Origin: JAHEDH01 sp965364515
GTDB lineage: Bacteria; Actinomycetota; Acidimicrobiia; Spongiisociales; ZC4RG35
Reading direction: 5' to 3'
Length of the DNA stretch: 5,439 nt
Assembly: GCA_965364515.1 (NCBI GenBank)
Contig: CBDTXZ010000203.1
Coordinates: forward strand, 1 to 5,439
The notes beneath the pieces are model-generated. The model did not search any database. It had not been told where the DNA came from and was given only the letters and a program-made list of their open reading frames with translations. The translations under genes were made by a program, and so were the position numbers. Positions 1 to 5,195 of this stretch are shown piece by piece (position 1 is the stretch's first letter; every line of letters starts with the position of its first letter).

Positions 1-1
1 A

Positions 2-844
2 GCGCTCGAACTCGCAGCGGAGGCCGGACGGGCGGACCTGGTCGCGCAGGCACTCCTGACACGTGCGTGGGGTCTGCTGTACACGCATCGCCTCGACGAA
101 TCGGTGGCGTTGACCCGTGGGGCGATGCATCTGGCACTCAAGCACGGCGCGGTGGACGCAGAGTTCCGTGCGCGGAACAACCTGGGTGCCTTCCTGCTCG
201 AATCCGTCGTGCGAACCGGAGTCTCGAGCTTTGCGGTCGATCAGCTCGACACAACCGAGATGGTCCTCCGGTCGATGCGCGGGGAGTTCGAACGCGCCGA
301 CGAGTTGATGCGAAAAGGCATCGCAGCCAGTGAACGCACGGAATCGATCCAGGCAAAGCAGGTCTTCCGCATCTACGCCGCGATCTCCGAGGCGGCGCGA
401 GGAAGGTTCGGGGAGGCCCTCGGACACATCACCCATGCGCACGAGGCCTTCGGAGACGAGCTGATCACCGGTATCGAGGGCCCGAGTATTGCCCTGATCG
501 CTCATCAGGCCGGCGACGCCGAGGCTCTCGATGCGGCACTCACCAAGCTGAAAGAAGATCCTCGACCCGACGAACGGACCTCCCGTTGGATCGACGCGTT
601 GATGGCAGCTCGAGAGGTCCAGCGCGGTGAGGCGGGCGGCACCGAGCGTCTCCTCGATGCCGCCGCCCGCCTCCGCAGCGACGGGCTGGTCGTGGATGCT
701 GCCCAGTGGCTCACCGAGCTGGCGGCGCTGCTCCCGTCGAGCGACCCGATGAGGGACCAGGCCGCCGACGAAGCCCGGGAGATCTGGTCCGAGCTGGGGG
801 CGGTTTCGATGTTGGATCAGTTAGAGCGCCGCATGGCGAACTGA
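2..844 (+). CDS. C-terminal part of a large TPR-type regulatory protein (5' partial)
   Basis: The frame is open from the left edge with no stop, so this is the last 280 residues of a longer protein. The GTG at 104 is internal and not the true start. The sequence is nearly all amphipathic helix, in Ala/Leu/Glu-rich pairs of about 34-40 residues (for example the stretches ending RAWGLLYTHRLDE, GEFERADELMRKGI and RGRFGEALGHITHAHEAF). The small-Gly-x-aromatic-x-x-Ala spacing is typical of tetratricopeptide repeats. The C-terminal segment, with WLTELAALLP and then AREIWSELGA, resembles the tail of actinobacterial multidomain proteins that carry a class III cyclase or a SARP/LuxR domain, an AAA ATPase and TPRs. 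No catalytic or DNA-binding domain lies in the visible part, so the activity is unknown. The TPR region probably mediates protein contacts or senses ligands. I am sure it is coding and TPR-like; the full-length architecture is inference. Confidence 0.75.
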   Translation, partial: ALELAAEAGRADLVAQALLTRAWGLLYTHRLDESVALTRGAMHLALKHGAVDAEFRARNNLGAFLLESVVRTGVSSFAVDQLDTTEMVLRSMRGEFERADELMRKGIAASERTESIQAKQVFRIYAAISEAARGRFGEALGHITHAHEAFGDELITGIEGPSIALIAHQAGDAEALDAALTKLKEDPRPDERTSRWIDALMAAREVQRGEAGGTERLLDAAARLRSDGLVVDAAQWLTELAALLPSSDPMRDQAADEAREIWSELGAVSMLDQLERRMAN

Positions 845-873
845 GGCACTCCCCTGCCCCTTCGGGTTGGTGA

Positions 874-898
874 CTCCCGCGCGATCGACGCGCGAGAG
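874..898. terminator. GC-rich hairpin between convergent genes
   Basis: CGCGCG (878-883) pairs with CGCGCG (889-894) around the loop ATCGA. One mismatch (877/895) then precedes three further pairs (874-876 with 896-898). A wider pair, GGTGAC (869-874) and GTCACC (906-911), encloses it; the two structures compete at base 874. The hairpin sits 30 bases after the stop of the TPR gene and about 10 bases after the stop of the XRE gene on the other strand, so it could end both transcripts. There is no T-run, which is usual for GC-rich actinobacterial terminators but leaves function unproven. Confidence 0.5.
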
Positions 899-906
899 AC
901 GCCGCG

Positions 907-1137
907 TCACCGAGGTAGCTCGAACAACGCTTCCACGGTGGTGTCCAGCGCGTCGGCGAGGCGGAGCGCCAGCACGGTCGAGGGGACGTAGTGGCCCCGC
1001 TCGACCGTGTTGATCGTCTTGCGGGTCACCCCGATCGCCTCGGCCAGGGCCGCCTGAGTCAACCCGGCCTCCTCACGGTGTTCGAGGAGATGGTTGACCA
1101 GTTCGTCCCGGGCCGGACCGGCGCTCCTCCTCGTCAC
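907..1137 (-). CDS. Small XRE/Cro-CI family transcriptional regulator
   Basis: This is a 76-residue protein that is almost entirely one helix-turn-helix domain. Residues 13-25 form helix 1. TQAALAEAIG (27-36) is the second helix with its turn, and TRKTINTVERG (38-48) is the recognition helix. The closing part, LALRLADALDTTVEALFEL (56-74), is the hallmark of short stand-alone XRE regulators of the YozG/Cro type. It probably binds DNA as a dimer and represses its own operon. The start is a GTG whose bases overlap the TGA of the preceding membrane-protein gene (GTGA, 4 nt). There is only a weak purine-rich GGCGGG upstream, so translation is probably coupled. Candidate binding sites lie at 1592-1632. 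The fold assignment is firm; the target is inferred. Confidence 0.92.
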   Translation of the reverse strand: MTRRSAGPARDELVNHLLEHREEAGLTQAALAEAIGVTRKTINTVERGHYVPSTVLALRLADALDTTVEALFELPR

Positions 1138-1571
1138 GGTGCCCGCCGACGGGCGATGGCGAGGGCTCCGGTGGCGACACCCACGACCACCATCGCAACC
1201 CCCCGACCTGACAGCGTCGAAGCCGCAGGAATGGCCGTGAACGCCACCGCCGTCACGAACGTGACCACGAAGGCGAACACCGCCGCCTGACGGCTGAGGA
1301 ACCGGGCGAGCTCGTCGTCGAGCACCTGTCTCTCATGAGGACCGAGACGGGTACCGATGACGTACAGGGCAGTGAATGCAGCCCCGAACACGAGCAATCC
1401 GATCACCCAGGTGCCGAGCAGCACCCGATCCAGGGTCCCCTCGCTGGTAATCCAGTCTCCGAGTCCGAACTCGCGAAGACCACCGGCGAGCGATCCAAGC
1501 GAGAGCCCGGCAAGACCCGCAACGGTGAAACCTTCGAGTTGTCGCTGTCTGCGTTCGATGTCGAGCGTCAT
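1134..1571 (-). CDS. Four-helix membrane protein paired with the XRE regulator
   Basis: This is a 145-residue hydrophobic protein with four predicted membrane segments near residues 14-32, 50-73, 96-116 and 123-140. A charged cytoplasmic N-terminus (MTLDIERRQRQLE) precedes the first segment. A polar loop (GPHERQVLDDELARFLSRQ, about 77-95) separates helices 2 and 3, and an RRR tail follows helix 4. The ATG at 1571 is chosen because a strong AAGGAGGT lies 4 bases upstream (1576-1583); a GTG at 1601 is in frame but lies upstream of that site. It is the first gene of a two-gene unit with the XRE regulator. Small membrane proteins co-transcribed with short XRE regulators are common in bacteria and archaea, and the DDEL loop followed by hydrophobic helices recalls DUF2178-like proteins. 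I cannot assign a family with certainty, and no enzymatic motif is visible. It may be a membrane sensor or partner that modulates the repressor. Confidence 0.85.
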   Translation of the reverse strand: MTLDIERRQRQLEGFTVAGLAGLSLGSLAGGLREFGLGDWITSEGTLDRVLLGTWVIGLLVFGAAFTALYVIGTRLGPHERQVLDDELARFLSRQAAVFAFVVTFVTAVAFTAIPAASTLSGRGVAMVVVGVATGALAIARRRAP

Positions 1572-1575
1572 ATCG

Positions 1576-1583
1576 ACCTCCTT
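1576..1583 (-). promoter_or_regulatory. Strong Shine-Dalgarno site fixing the membrane-protein start
   Basis: The minus strand reads AAGGAGGT followed by CGAT and then ATG. This is a near-perfect anti-16S match, which selects the start at 1571 over the upstream in-frame GTG at 1601. Confidence 0.85.
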
Positions 1584-1591
1584 GCCGGACC

Positions 1592-1632
1592 GATGTAACA
1601 CTTCCTACTCTAGGTAACGCATCAGTTACATC
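1592..1632. promoter_or_regulatory. Candidate operator: three GTAAC/GTTAC half-sites
   Basis: GATGTAAC (1592-1599) and its exact reverse complement GTTACATC (1625-1632) form an 8-bp inverted repeat. A third half-site, GGTAAC (1613-1618), lies between them. It pairs with GTTAC at 1625-1629 as a tight dyad, GTAAC-N6-GTTAC. The sites lie immediately upstream of the membrane protein/XRE unit and overlap its best promoter candidate. This is what an autorepressed XRE operon would look like. The repeats are seen directly; the identity of the binding protein is inferred. Confidence 0.55.
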
Positions 1633-1636
1633 ACCA
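1607..1636 (-). promoter_or_regulatory. Weak promoter candidate for the membrane protein/XRE unit
   Basis: On the minus strand, TAGAGT (1607-1612) could be a -10 box. TGGTGA (1631-1636) lies 18 bases upstream as a poor -35. Transcription would begin near 1600, giving a leader of about 30 bases that carries the Shine-Dalgarno site. The boxes alone are unconvincing. Their position inside the GTAAC cluster raises the likelihood. Confidence 0.3.
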
Positions 1637-1645
1637 GAGTCGAAG

Positions 1646-1661
1646 GTCCTCCACGGAGGGC
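1646..1661 (-). terminator. Minor hairpin downstream of the acyltransferase terminator
   Basis: CCTC (1648-1651) and GAGG (1656-1659) pair around the loop CACG, with a T-G wobble and a G-C pair outside, giving a stem of about 6 bp. It lies 44 bases beyond the main hairpin on the acyltransferase transcript and could act as a back-up stop. Such a short stem can arise by chance. Confidence 0.2.
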
Positions 1662-1704
1662 ACTACTCCTGAACGCCCGCCGAGGGACAGTCGTCCGAGA
1701 CGCA

Positions 1705-1739
1705 GATCGAGGCCCGCCACGAATGGGCGGGCCTCGATC
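1705..1739 (-). terminator. Perfect 14-bp stem hairpin after the acyltransferase gene
   Basis: GATCGAGGCCCGCC (1705-1718) pairs exactly with GGCGGGCCTCGATC (1726-1739) around the 7-base loop ACGAATG. It begins 49 bases past the TAG stop of the acyltransferase gene on the minus strand. It also separates that gene from the promoter of the next minus-strand unit. No T-run follows on either strand, so it would be a GC-rich, L-shaped intrinsic terminator or an RNA 3'-end stabiliser. Confidence 0.75.
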
Positions 1740-1788
1740 CGACCGCAGCGTCCCCTTCCCGCTGCGCATGCCTCCCGGAAGCGAACGC

Positions 1789-2982
1789 CTAGAGGATTCG
1801 CTTCACCCCAGGAACGCTTCGCACGGCGAAGGCGATCAGGAAGCAAACGGGGACGACCACGGCTGCCACGACGCCGGCCTTGGCGATGGCCCCCAGCTCG
1901 ATCGAACGCATCAGATACGCCCCGTACACCACGACGGGGATGTGGATGACGTAGACGGCATAACTGTGCTTCGCCAGGAACGTCCCGAAGGCGTTCTTTC
2001 GTTTGGCCACGGCTCGGAAGGCGACGATCGAGGCCAGAACCAGACCGACGGCGAAGATCGAATCCCATGCGGCGTACACCGCCGACTGCCAGGTCCCGTC
2101 GCCCATGGCGTTGTCGAGAGCCTCGGTGACCTCCAACGAGAACATCTCGCCGCTGAACGCCAGCGGGAAGAGGAACACCGCTGCCAAAGCTGCACACAGC
2201 GCACCGAACGCTCCCTTGGCGGCAGTCAACGTCGCCAGCCAGTCCTTGCGATACGCCAACGCGCCGAGCATGAAGAAGCTCAGATACTGAGGCAAGTAGG
2301 CGAGGGTCGGGAACTGCCAGACGAACTCACCCAGCGGCACCACCATCCGCCACCCGTAGCTCACGCCTGCGAGCACCGCTGCGAAGACGCCAATCGTTGC
2401 GTACCCGGGCATCGGTGTGGGCGTCCTGCCGGAACCGCCGGCAAGGCTCTTGTAGCCGGCGTAACCGAAGCTGAAGACCAGCAGCATCGCCACGAACCAG
2501 AGCGGACCGAGCCCGATCATGTCGGGATAGTCGGTCCAGGTCGCAGATCCAGTGAGCCCGGTGAGATCTTCCGGCATCAGCCACGCCGCCAACTCGGCGA
2601 GCGGATTGAGCAGGAACACGTACACGGCCAAGGGAATGCCGAGCCTGACGATCCGGTCGCGGAGAAACGCCCCGGATCCCTTCCGATCGAACGCTCCCGG
2701 CGTGAAATAGCCGGCCAGCAGGAAGAACGCCCCCATGAACCAACCCTGGTTGGCGAGCACGAACACCAGCAGCCAACGGAAGCCGGTTGCGTCGGTGAAT
2801 GGCGGCTCGACGTAGTAGAAGGGTGCGCTCGCGCCGTAGACGAGTGCCACGTGGTGGAGCACGACCAGAGTCACGAGCGCCGCCCGCAGGTGGTCGATGT
2901 AGTGAAGCCGAGACGCGTCGCCGTCGCGGAGATCGACGACCACCTCGGCATCGGTGGTCGGGGTGGCGGTCTGCACGCTCAC
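1789..2982 (-). CDS. Acyltransferase-3 family integral membrane protein
   Basis: This is a 397-residue polytopic membrane protein with about ten hydrophobic segments, the usual size for the acyltransferase_3 (OafA/YrhL/MdoC-like) family. These enzymes move acyl groups, often acetyl or succinyl, from a cytoplasmic donor onto surface glycans, lipids or exported small molecules. Family features are visible. YIDHLRAALVTLVVLHH carries the R-X10-H motif (R33, H44, plus H43). GWFMGAFFLLAGYF follows at 80-93 and RDRIVRLGIP at 108-117. GPLWFVAMLLVF is at 159-170, a FFMLGALAYRKDW segment lies mid-protein, and HSYAVYVIHIP is at 339-349. The start is GTG at 2982, overlapping the TGA of the upstream 2TM gene by 4 bases, with AGGAG (2991-2995) 8 bases away. 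A GTG at 2976, with its own AGGAG at the same distance, is an alternative. A longer frame back to 3108 would overlap the 2TM gene heavily and is unlikely. The acceptor cannot be told from sequence. Confidence 0.92.
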   Translation of the reverse strand: MSVQTATPTTDAEVVVDLRDGDASRLHYIDHLRAALVTLVVLHHVALVYGASAPFYYVEPPFTDATGFRWLLVFVLANQGWFMGAFFLLAGYFTPGAFDRKGSGAFLRDRIVRLGIPLAVYVFLLNPLAELAAWLMPEDLTGLTGSATWTDYPDMIGLGPLWFVAMLLVFSFGYAGYKSLAGGSGRTPTPMPGYATIGVFAAVLAGVSYGWRMVVPLGEFVWQFPTLAYLPQYLSFFMLGALAYRKDWLATLTAAKGAFGALCAALAAVFLFPLAFSGEMFSLEVTEALDNAMGDGTWQSAVYAAWDSIFAVGLVLASIVAFRAVAKRKNAFGTFLAKHSYAVYVIHIPVVVYGAYLMRSIELGAIAKAGVVAAVVVPVCFLIAFAVRSVPGVKRIL

Positions 2983-3254
2983 CGCTCCTGCTCCTGGTCG
3001 AGGAACCGCTGATACCGACGGCTCTGTCGTCCGCTCTTCTCCAGCAGATACCAGGTTGCGTGGAACACCAGCGCGAGGCCGGTGAAGATCGTCACCCAGA
3101 ACGCCCAATCGAAGGCGTCACCCTGCCGGGCGTCGAGGGCCCAGAGCCCCGCGTTCAGGAGCACGAACACAACTGCGTGCCAGACGAGTCCGGTGAATGC
3201 CTCTGATCGCTCCTGGGCGCGCAGTTCTGGTGTGCTCTTCGTGTCGATGGCCAT
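2979..3254 (-). CDS. Small 2TM-domain membrane protein
   Basis: This is a 91-residue protein with two hydrophobic helices (about 22-40 and 50-71). They are joined by a short polar loop and followed by a strongly charged tail (RQSRRYQRFLDQEQER). The pattern of H26 and N34 in helix 1, aromatic W50/W53 before helix 2 and H65 inside it, after a charged N-terminal helix, fits the 2TM domain family (PF13239). That domain occurs alone or at the N-terminus of sensor histidine kinases. The ATG start at 3254 has AGGGA (3261-3265) 6 bases upstream. It is the first gene of a minus-strand pair with the acyltransferase (GTGA overlap) and is divergent from the exporter operon. No catalytic residues are evident. 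It is probably a membrane anchor or regulatory accessory, but its function is unknown. Confidence 0.85.
   Translation of the reverse strand: MAIDTKSTPELRAQERSEAFTGLVWHAVVFVLLNAGLWALDARQGDAFDWAFWVTIFTGLALVFHATWYLLEKSGRQSRRYQRFLDQEQER
2985..2995 (-). promoter_or_regulatory. Duplicated Shine-Dalgarno sites before the acyltransferase
   Basis: The minus strand reads AGGAGCAGGAG just ahead of two in-frame GTG codons (2982 and 2976). Each AGGAG is 8 bases from one of them, so the two starts cannot be separated by spacing. The same bases encode the Gln-Glu repeats at the end of the 2TM protein. Confidence 0.6.
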
Positions 3255-3391
3255 GCTCGATCCCTTCTCGTCGACGGAGACATCATCCGGCGCGGAGCCG
3301 AGCGCGGTCTAGTCAGCCATGGGTCGGGTTCTGGGCATCCACCGAACGGTTGACGATCGGGTCCACCGGTCGGCCACCAGGTCTGGCTGCA

Positions 3392-3412
3392 CGGGCGATA
3401 GCAACCCGCCCG
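3392..3412 (+). promoter_or_regulatory. Inverted repeat upstream of the exporter operon (first of two)
   Basis: CGGGCG (3392-3397) and CGCCCG (3407-3412) form a 6-bp inverted repeat with the spacer ATAGCAACC. It lies 40 bases before the GTG start of the ABC ATPase. It could be an operator or a leader hairpin. No T-run follows. No convincing -35/-10 pair could be found in this gap: a TTGACG at 3350-3355 has no matching -10 box. Confidence 0.35.
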
Positions 3413-3416
3413 AGAT

Positions 3417-3436
3417 TCTCTCACCGTGTAGAGAGA
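3417..3436 (+). promoter_or_regulatory. Inverted repeat just upstream of the ABC ATPase ribosome site
   Basis: TCTCTC (3417-3422) and GAGAGA (3431-3436) form a 6-bp dyad around ACCGTGTA. It ends 4 bases before the GAAGGAG ribosome site (3441-3447). A dyad here could be the operator of a dimeric regulator or a leader hairpin limiting ribosome access. It is seen directly; its role is inferred. Confidence 0.4.
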
Positions 3437-3452
3437 TCGAGAAGGAGCAGTC

Positions 3453-4379
3453 GTGCCTGTCATAGAAGTCGAAGGCCTGGTGAAGACATACGGTGACGCC
3501 CGAGCGGTGGACGGTGTCTCGTTCGACGTCCACGAGGGCGAGATCTTCGGCATCGTCGGGCCGAACGGAGCGGGGAAGACCACGACCGTCGAATCCATCG
3601 AAGGTCTGAGGCGCCCCGACGGCGGCACCATCCGGGTTCTCGGCCTCGACCCGATCAAGGACAGATACGAGATCACCGAGAGACTCGGCGCACAACTCCA
3701 GGAGAGCCGGCTACAGGACAAGATCCGAGTCGACGAAGCCCTCGAGCTGTACGCCTCGTTCTATCGCGAACCGGCCGACTGGAGAGATCTCCTCGCGCGG
3801 CTCGGGCTGGCCGGGAAGGAGACGGCGCGATACGGCGACCTCTCGGGCGGGCAGAAACAGCGCCTCGCCGTCGCCCTGGCGCTGGTCGGATCTCCCGAGA
3901 TCGCCATCCTCGACGAGTTGACCACCGGCCTCGACCCGCAGGCGCGCCGGGACACCTGGGAGACGATCGAAGAGATCAAGCGGGCCGGCGTCACGGTCGT
4001 GCTCGTCACGCACTTCATGGAGGAAGCCGACCGCCTGTGCGACCGCATCATGGTGGTCGACCACGGCCGTGTCGTCGCCATCGACACGCCGGCCGGGCTG
4101 ATCGGGCGGATGGGTTCGAAACGACGCCTCCGCTTCCGCCCGTCGATCTGGCTCGATGACGCCGCCCTCACCGGTCTGCCGGAGGTCATCGCGGTGACCC
4201 ACGAGGGACCGCAGACCGTCGTGACCGGCACCGGCAACGTGGTGCACTCCGTCACTGCGCTGCTCGCTCAGAAGCACGTGATCGCAGAGGATCTGCGCAT
4301 CGAACAGGCCAGCCTCGAAGACGCCTATCTGGCGCTGACCTCCGACGAGCTGGTCGAGACAGGATCGGAGAACCGCTGA
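3453..4379 (+). CDS. ABC transporter ATP-binding protein (ABC-2 exporter type)
   Basis: This is a 308-residue ATPase that powers the membrane permease encoded next to it. All nucleotide-binding elements are present. Walker A is GPNGAGKTT (36-44) and the Q-loop is around Q80-Q82. The signature is LSGGQ (129-133) and Walker B is IAILDE (149-154), with catalytic E154. The D-loop is GLD (158-160) and the H-loop is H186 in VTHFMEEAD. The aromatic A-loop Y13 is also present. The extra 100 or so residues after the core (from about 205) match the C-terminal domain of DrrA-like and DUF4162-type exporter ATPases. The start is GTG with GAAGGAG 5 bases upstream. One small oddity is that the common DEPTTGLD reads DELTTGLD here (L155 for Pro). 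The substrate is unknown; relatives export antibiotics, lipids or peptides. Its stop shares one base with the permease start. Confidence 0.95.
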   Translation: MPVIEVEGLVKTYGDARAVDGVSFDVHEGEIFGIVGPNGAGKTTTVESIEGLRRPDGGTIRVLGLDPIKDRYEITERLGAQLQESRLQDKIRVDEALELYASFYREPADWRDLLARLGLAGKETARYGDLSGGQKQRLAVALALVGSPEIAILDELTTGLDPQARRDTWETIEEIKRAGVTVVLVTHFMEEADRLCDRIMVVDHGRVVAIDTPAGLIGRMGSKRRLRFRPSIWLDDAALTGLPEVIAVTHEGPQTVVTGTGNVVHSVTALLAQKHVIAEDLRIEQASLEDAYLALTSDELVETGSENR

Positions 4380-5122
4380 TGGCTGCAACGATGAAGCTCA
4401 CCCAGACCGAAACCAGACTGTTCCTCAGGGACCCGATCGCCCTGTTCTTCGGGTTGGTGTTCCCTCCGGTGATGCTCTGGGCGCTCGGACTGTTCTTCCC
4501 CGGTTTCACCGACCCCGTGGCCGAGCTCGGCGGAGACCGGTACATCGACATCTACGGTCCGATCGTGCTCGCCCTTGGCATCGCCACGCTCGGACTGGTG
4601 ACGTTGCCACCGATACTCGGCACCTATCGACAGTTCGGGATCCTGCGCCGGCTGCGCACGACCCCGGTGCCCCCCGTCCGCCTGCTCGCCGCCCAGTTGA
4701 TCGTCCACGGGGTGGTGGCTCTGGTGTCCACGACGCTGGCGGTGGTCGTGGCTGTGGCGTTCTTCGACGTGCCACTCCCCCAGAGCCCGGTGTGGTTCCT
4801 CGTCTCGTTCATCCTGGCGACCGCATCGATCTTTGCGATCGGGCTGCTGGTGGGGTCGCTCGTACGGACGTCCGTGTCCGGACAGGCGATCGGAATGGGC
4901 CTCTACTTCCCGATGCTGTTCTTCGCAGGGGTGTGGATCCCGCGAACGATCATGTCCGACGGCCTCCGTCTGGTCAGTGATCTCACACCACTCGGATCTG
5001 CGGTGCAGGCGCTGCAGGACTCGTGGTTCGGGACCACGCCGAGCCTTCTCAATCTGTCCGTCATGGCCGCCTATGCGGTCGTCGCCGGCGCGGTCGCGAT
5101 CCGGTTCTTCCGCTGGGAGTGA
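4379..5122 (+). CDS. ABC-2 type transporter permease
   Basis: This is a 247-residue membrane protein, the usual size for DrrB-like ABC-2 permeases. Six hydrophobic segments lie near residues 20-40, 57-79, 104-128, 138-162, 168-187 and 224-242. The cytoplasmic stretch YRQFGILRRLRTTPV (83-97), between helices 2 and 3, is the characteristic ABC-2 coupling region that contacts the ATPase. GVWIPRTIM (184-192) and DLTPLGSAVQALQD (201-214) match the conserved periplasmic segment before the last helix. The N-terminal ETRLFLRDP helix is also typical of the family. The ATG start shares its A with the TGA of the ATPase gene, with GGAG (4367-4370) 8 bases upstream, so the two are co-translated in equal amounts. 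A second ATG at residue 5 is possible. With the ATPase it forms a 2+2 exporter in the cytoplasmic membrane; the cargo is unknown. Confidence 0.93.
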   Translation: MAATMKLTQTETRLFLRDPIALFFGLVFPPVMLWALGLFFPGFTDPVAELGGDRYIDIYGPIVLALGIATLGLVTLPPILGTYRQFGILRRLRTTPVPPVRLLAAQLIVHGVVALVSTTLAVVVAVAFFDVPLPQSPVWFLVSFILATASIFAIGLLVGSLVRTSVSGQAIGMGLYFPMLFFAGVWIPRTIMSDGLRLVSDLTPLGSAVQALQDSWFGTTPSLLNLSVMAAYAVVAGAVAIRFFRWE

Positions 5123-5154
5123 CTCTGTGCCAGACGGACCATGTGCTCTATCAA

Positions 5155-5184
5155 CCGGTGCGCCCACTCGGGCAAAATGACCGG
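5155..5184 (+). promoter_or_regulatory. Composite stem-loop between permease and sensor gene
   Basis: GCCC (5162-5165) pairs with GGGC (5170-5173) over the loop ACTC. CCGGT (5155-5159) pairs with ACCGG (5180-5184) outside it, with an unpaired internal loop. The structure ends 2 bases before the AGGAG ribosome site of the next gene, so it could lower translation of that gene relative to the exporter or partly terminate. The stems are short, so this is tentative. Confidence 0.3.
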
Positions 5185-5195
5185 CGAGGAGCCTC

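Noticed and set aside
1723..3012. Long open frame on the plus strand (429 codons) opposite the acyltransferase
   Set aside because: Its translation is a charged, low-complexity Arg/His/Glu/Pro mixture with no family features. The minus strand encodes a clear polytopic membrane enzyme with conserved motifs. It is a mirror of GC-rich codon use.
2983..3108. Longer N-terminus of the acyltransferase starting at 3108
   Set aside because: It would overlap the 2TM gene by 130 bases. The extra residues are unstructured and unlike the family, and the GTG at 2982 has a well-spaced ribosome site.
3309..3320. Three-codon minus-strand frame (ATG GCT GAC TAG) upstream of the 2TM gene as a possible leader peptide
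   Set aside because: It has no ribosome site or link to a structure, and such a short frame is expected by chance.
3350..3378. TTGACG as a -35 box for the exporter operon
   Set aside because: The hexamer is good, but nothing resembling a -10 box occurs 16-19 bases downstream, so no promoter is called.
3711..4388. Minus-strand open frame opposite the ABC ATPase
   Set aside because: It is antisense to intact Walker A, signature and Walker B motifs, and the product is low-complexity with no domain.
5173..5178. CAAAAT as a -10 box for the sensor gene
   Set aside because: No -35 partner lies at a suitable distance, and the gene follows the permease closely enough to be read from the operon promoter.
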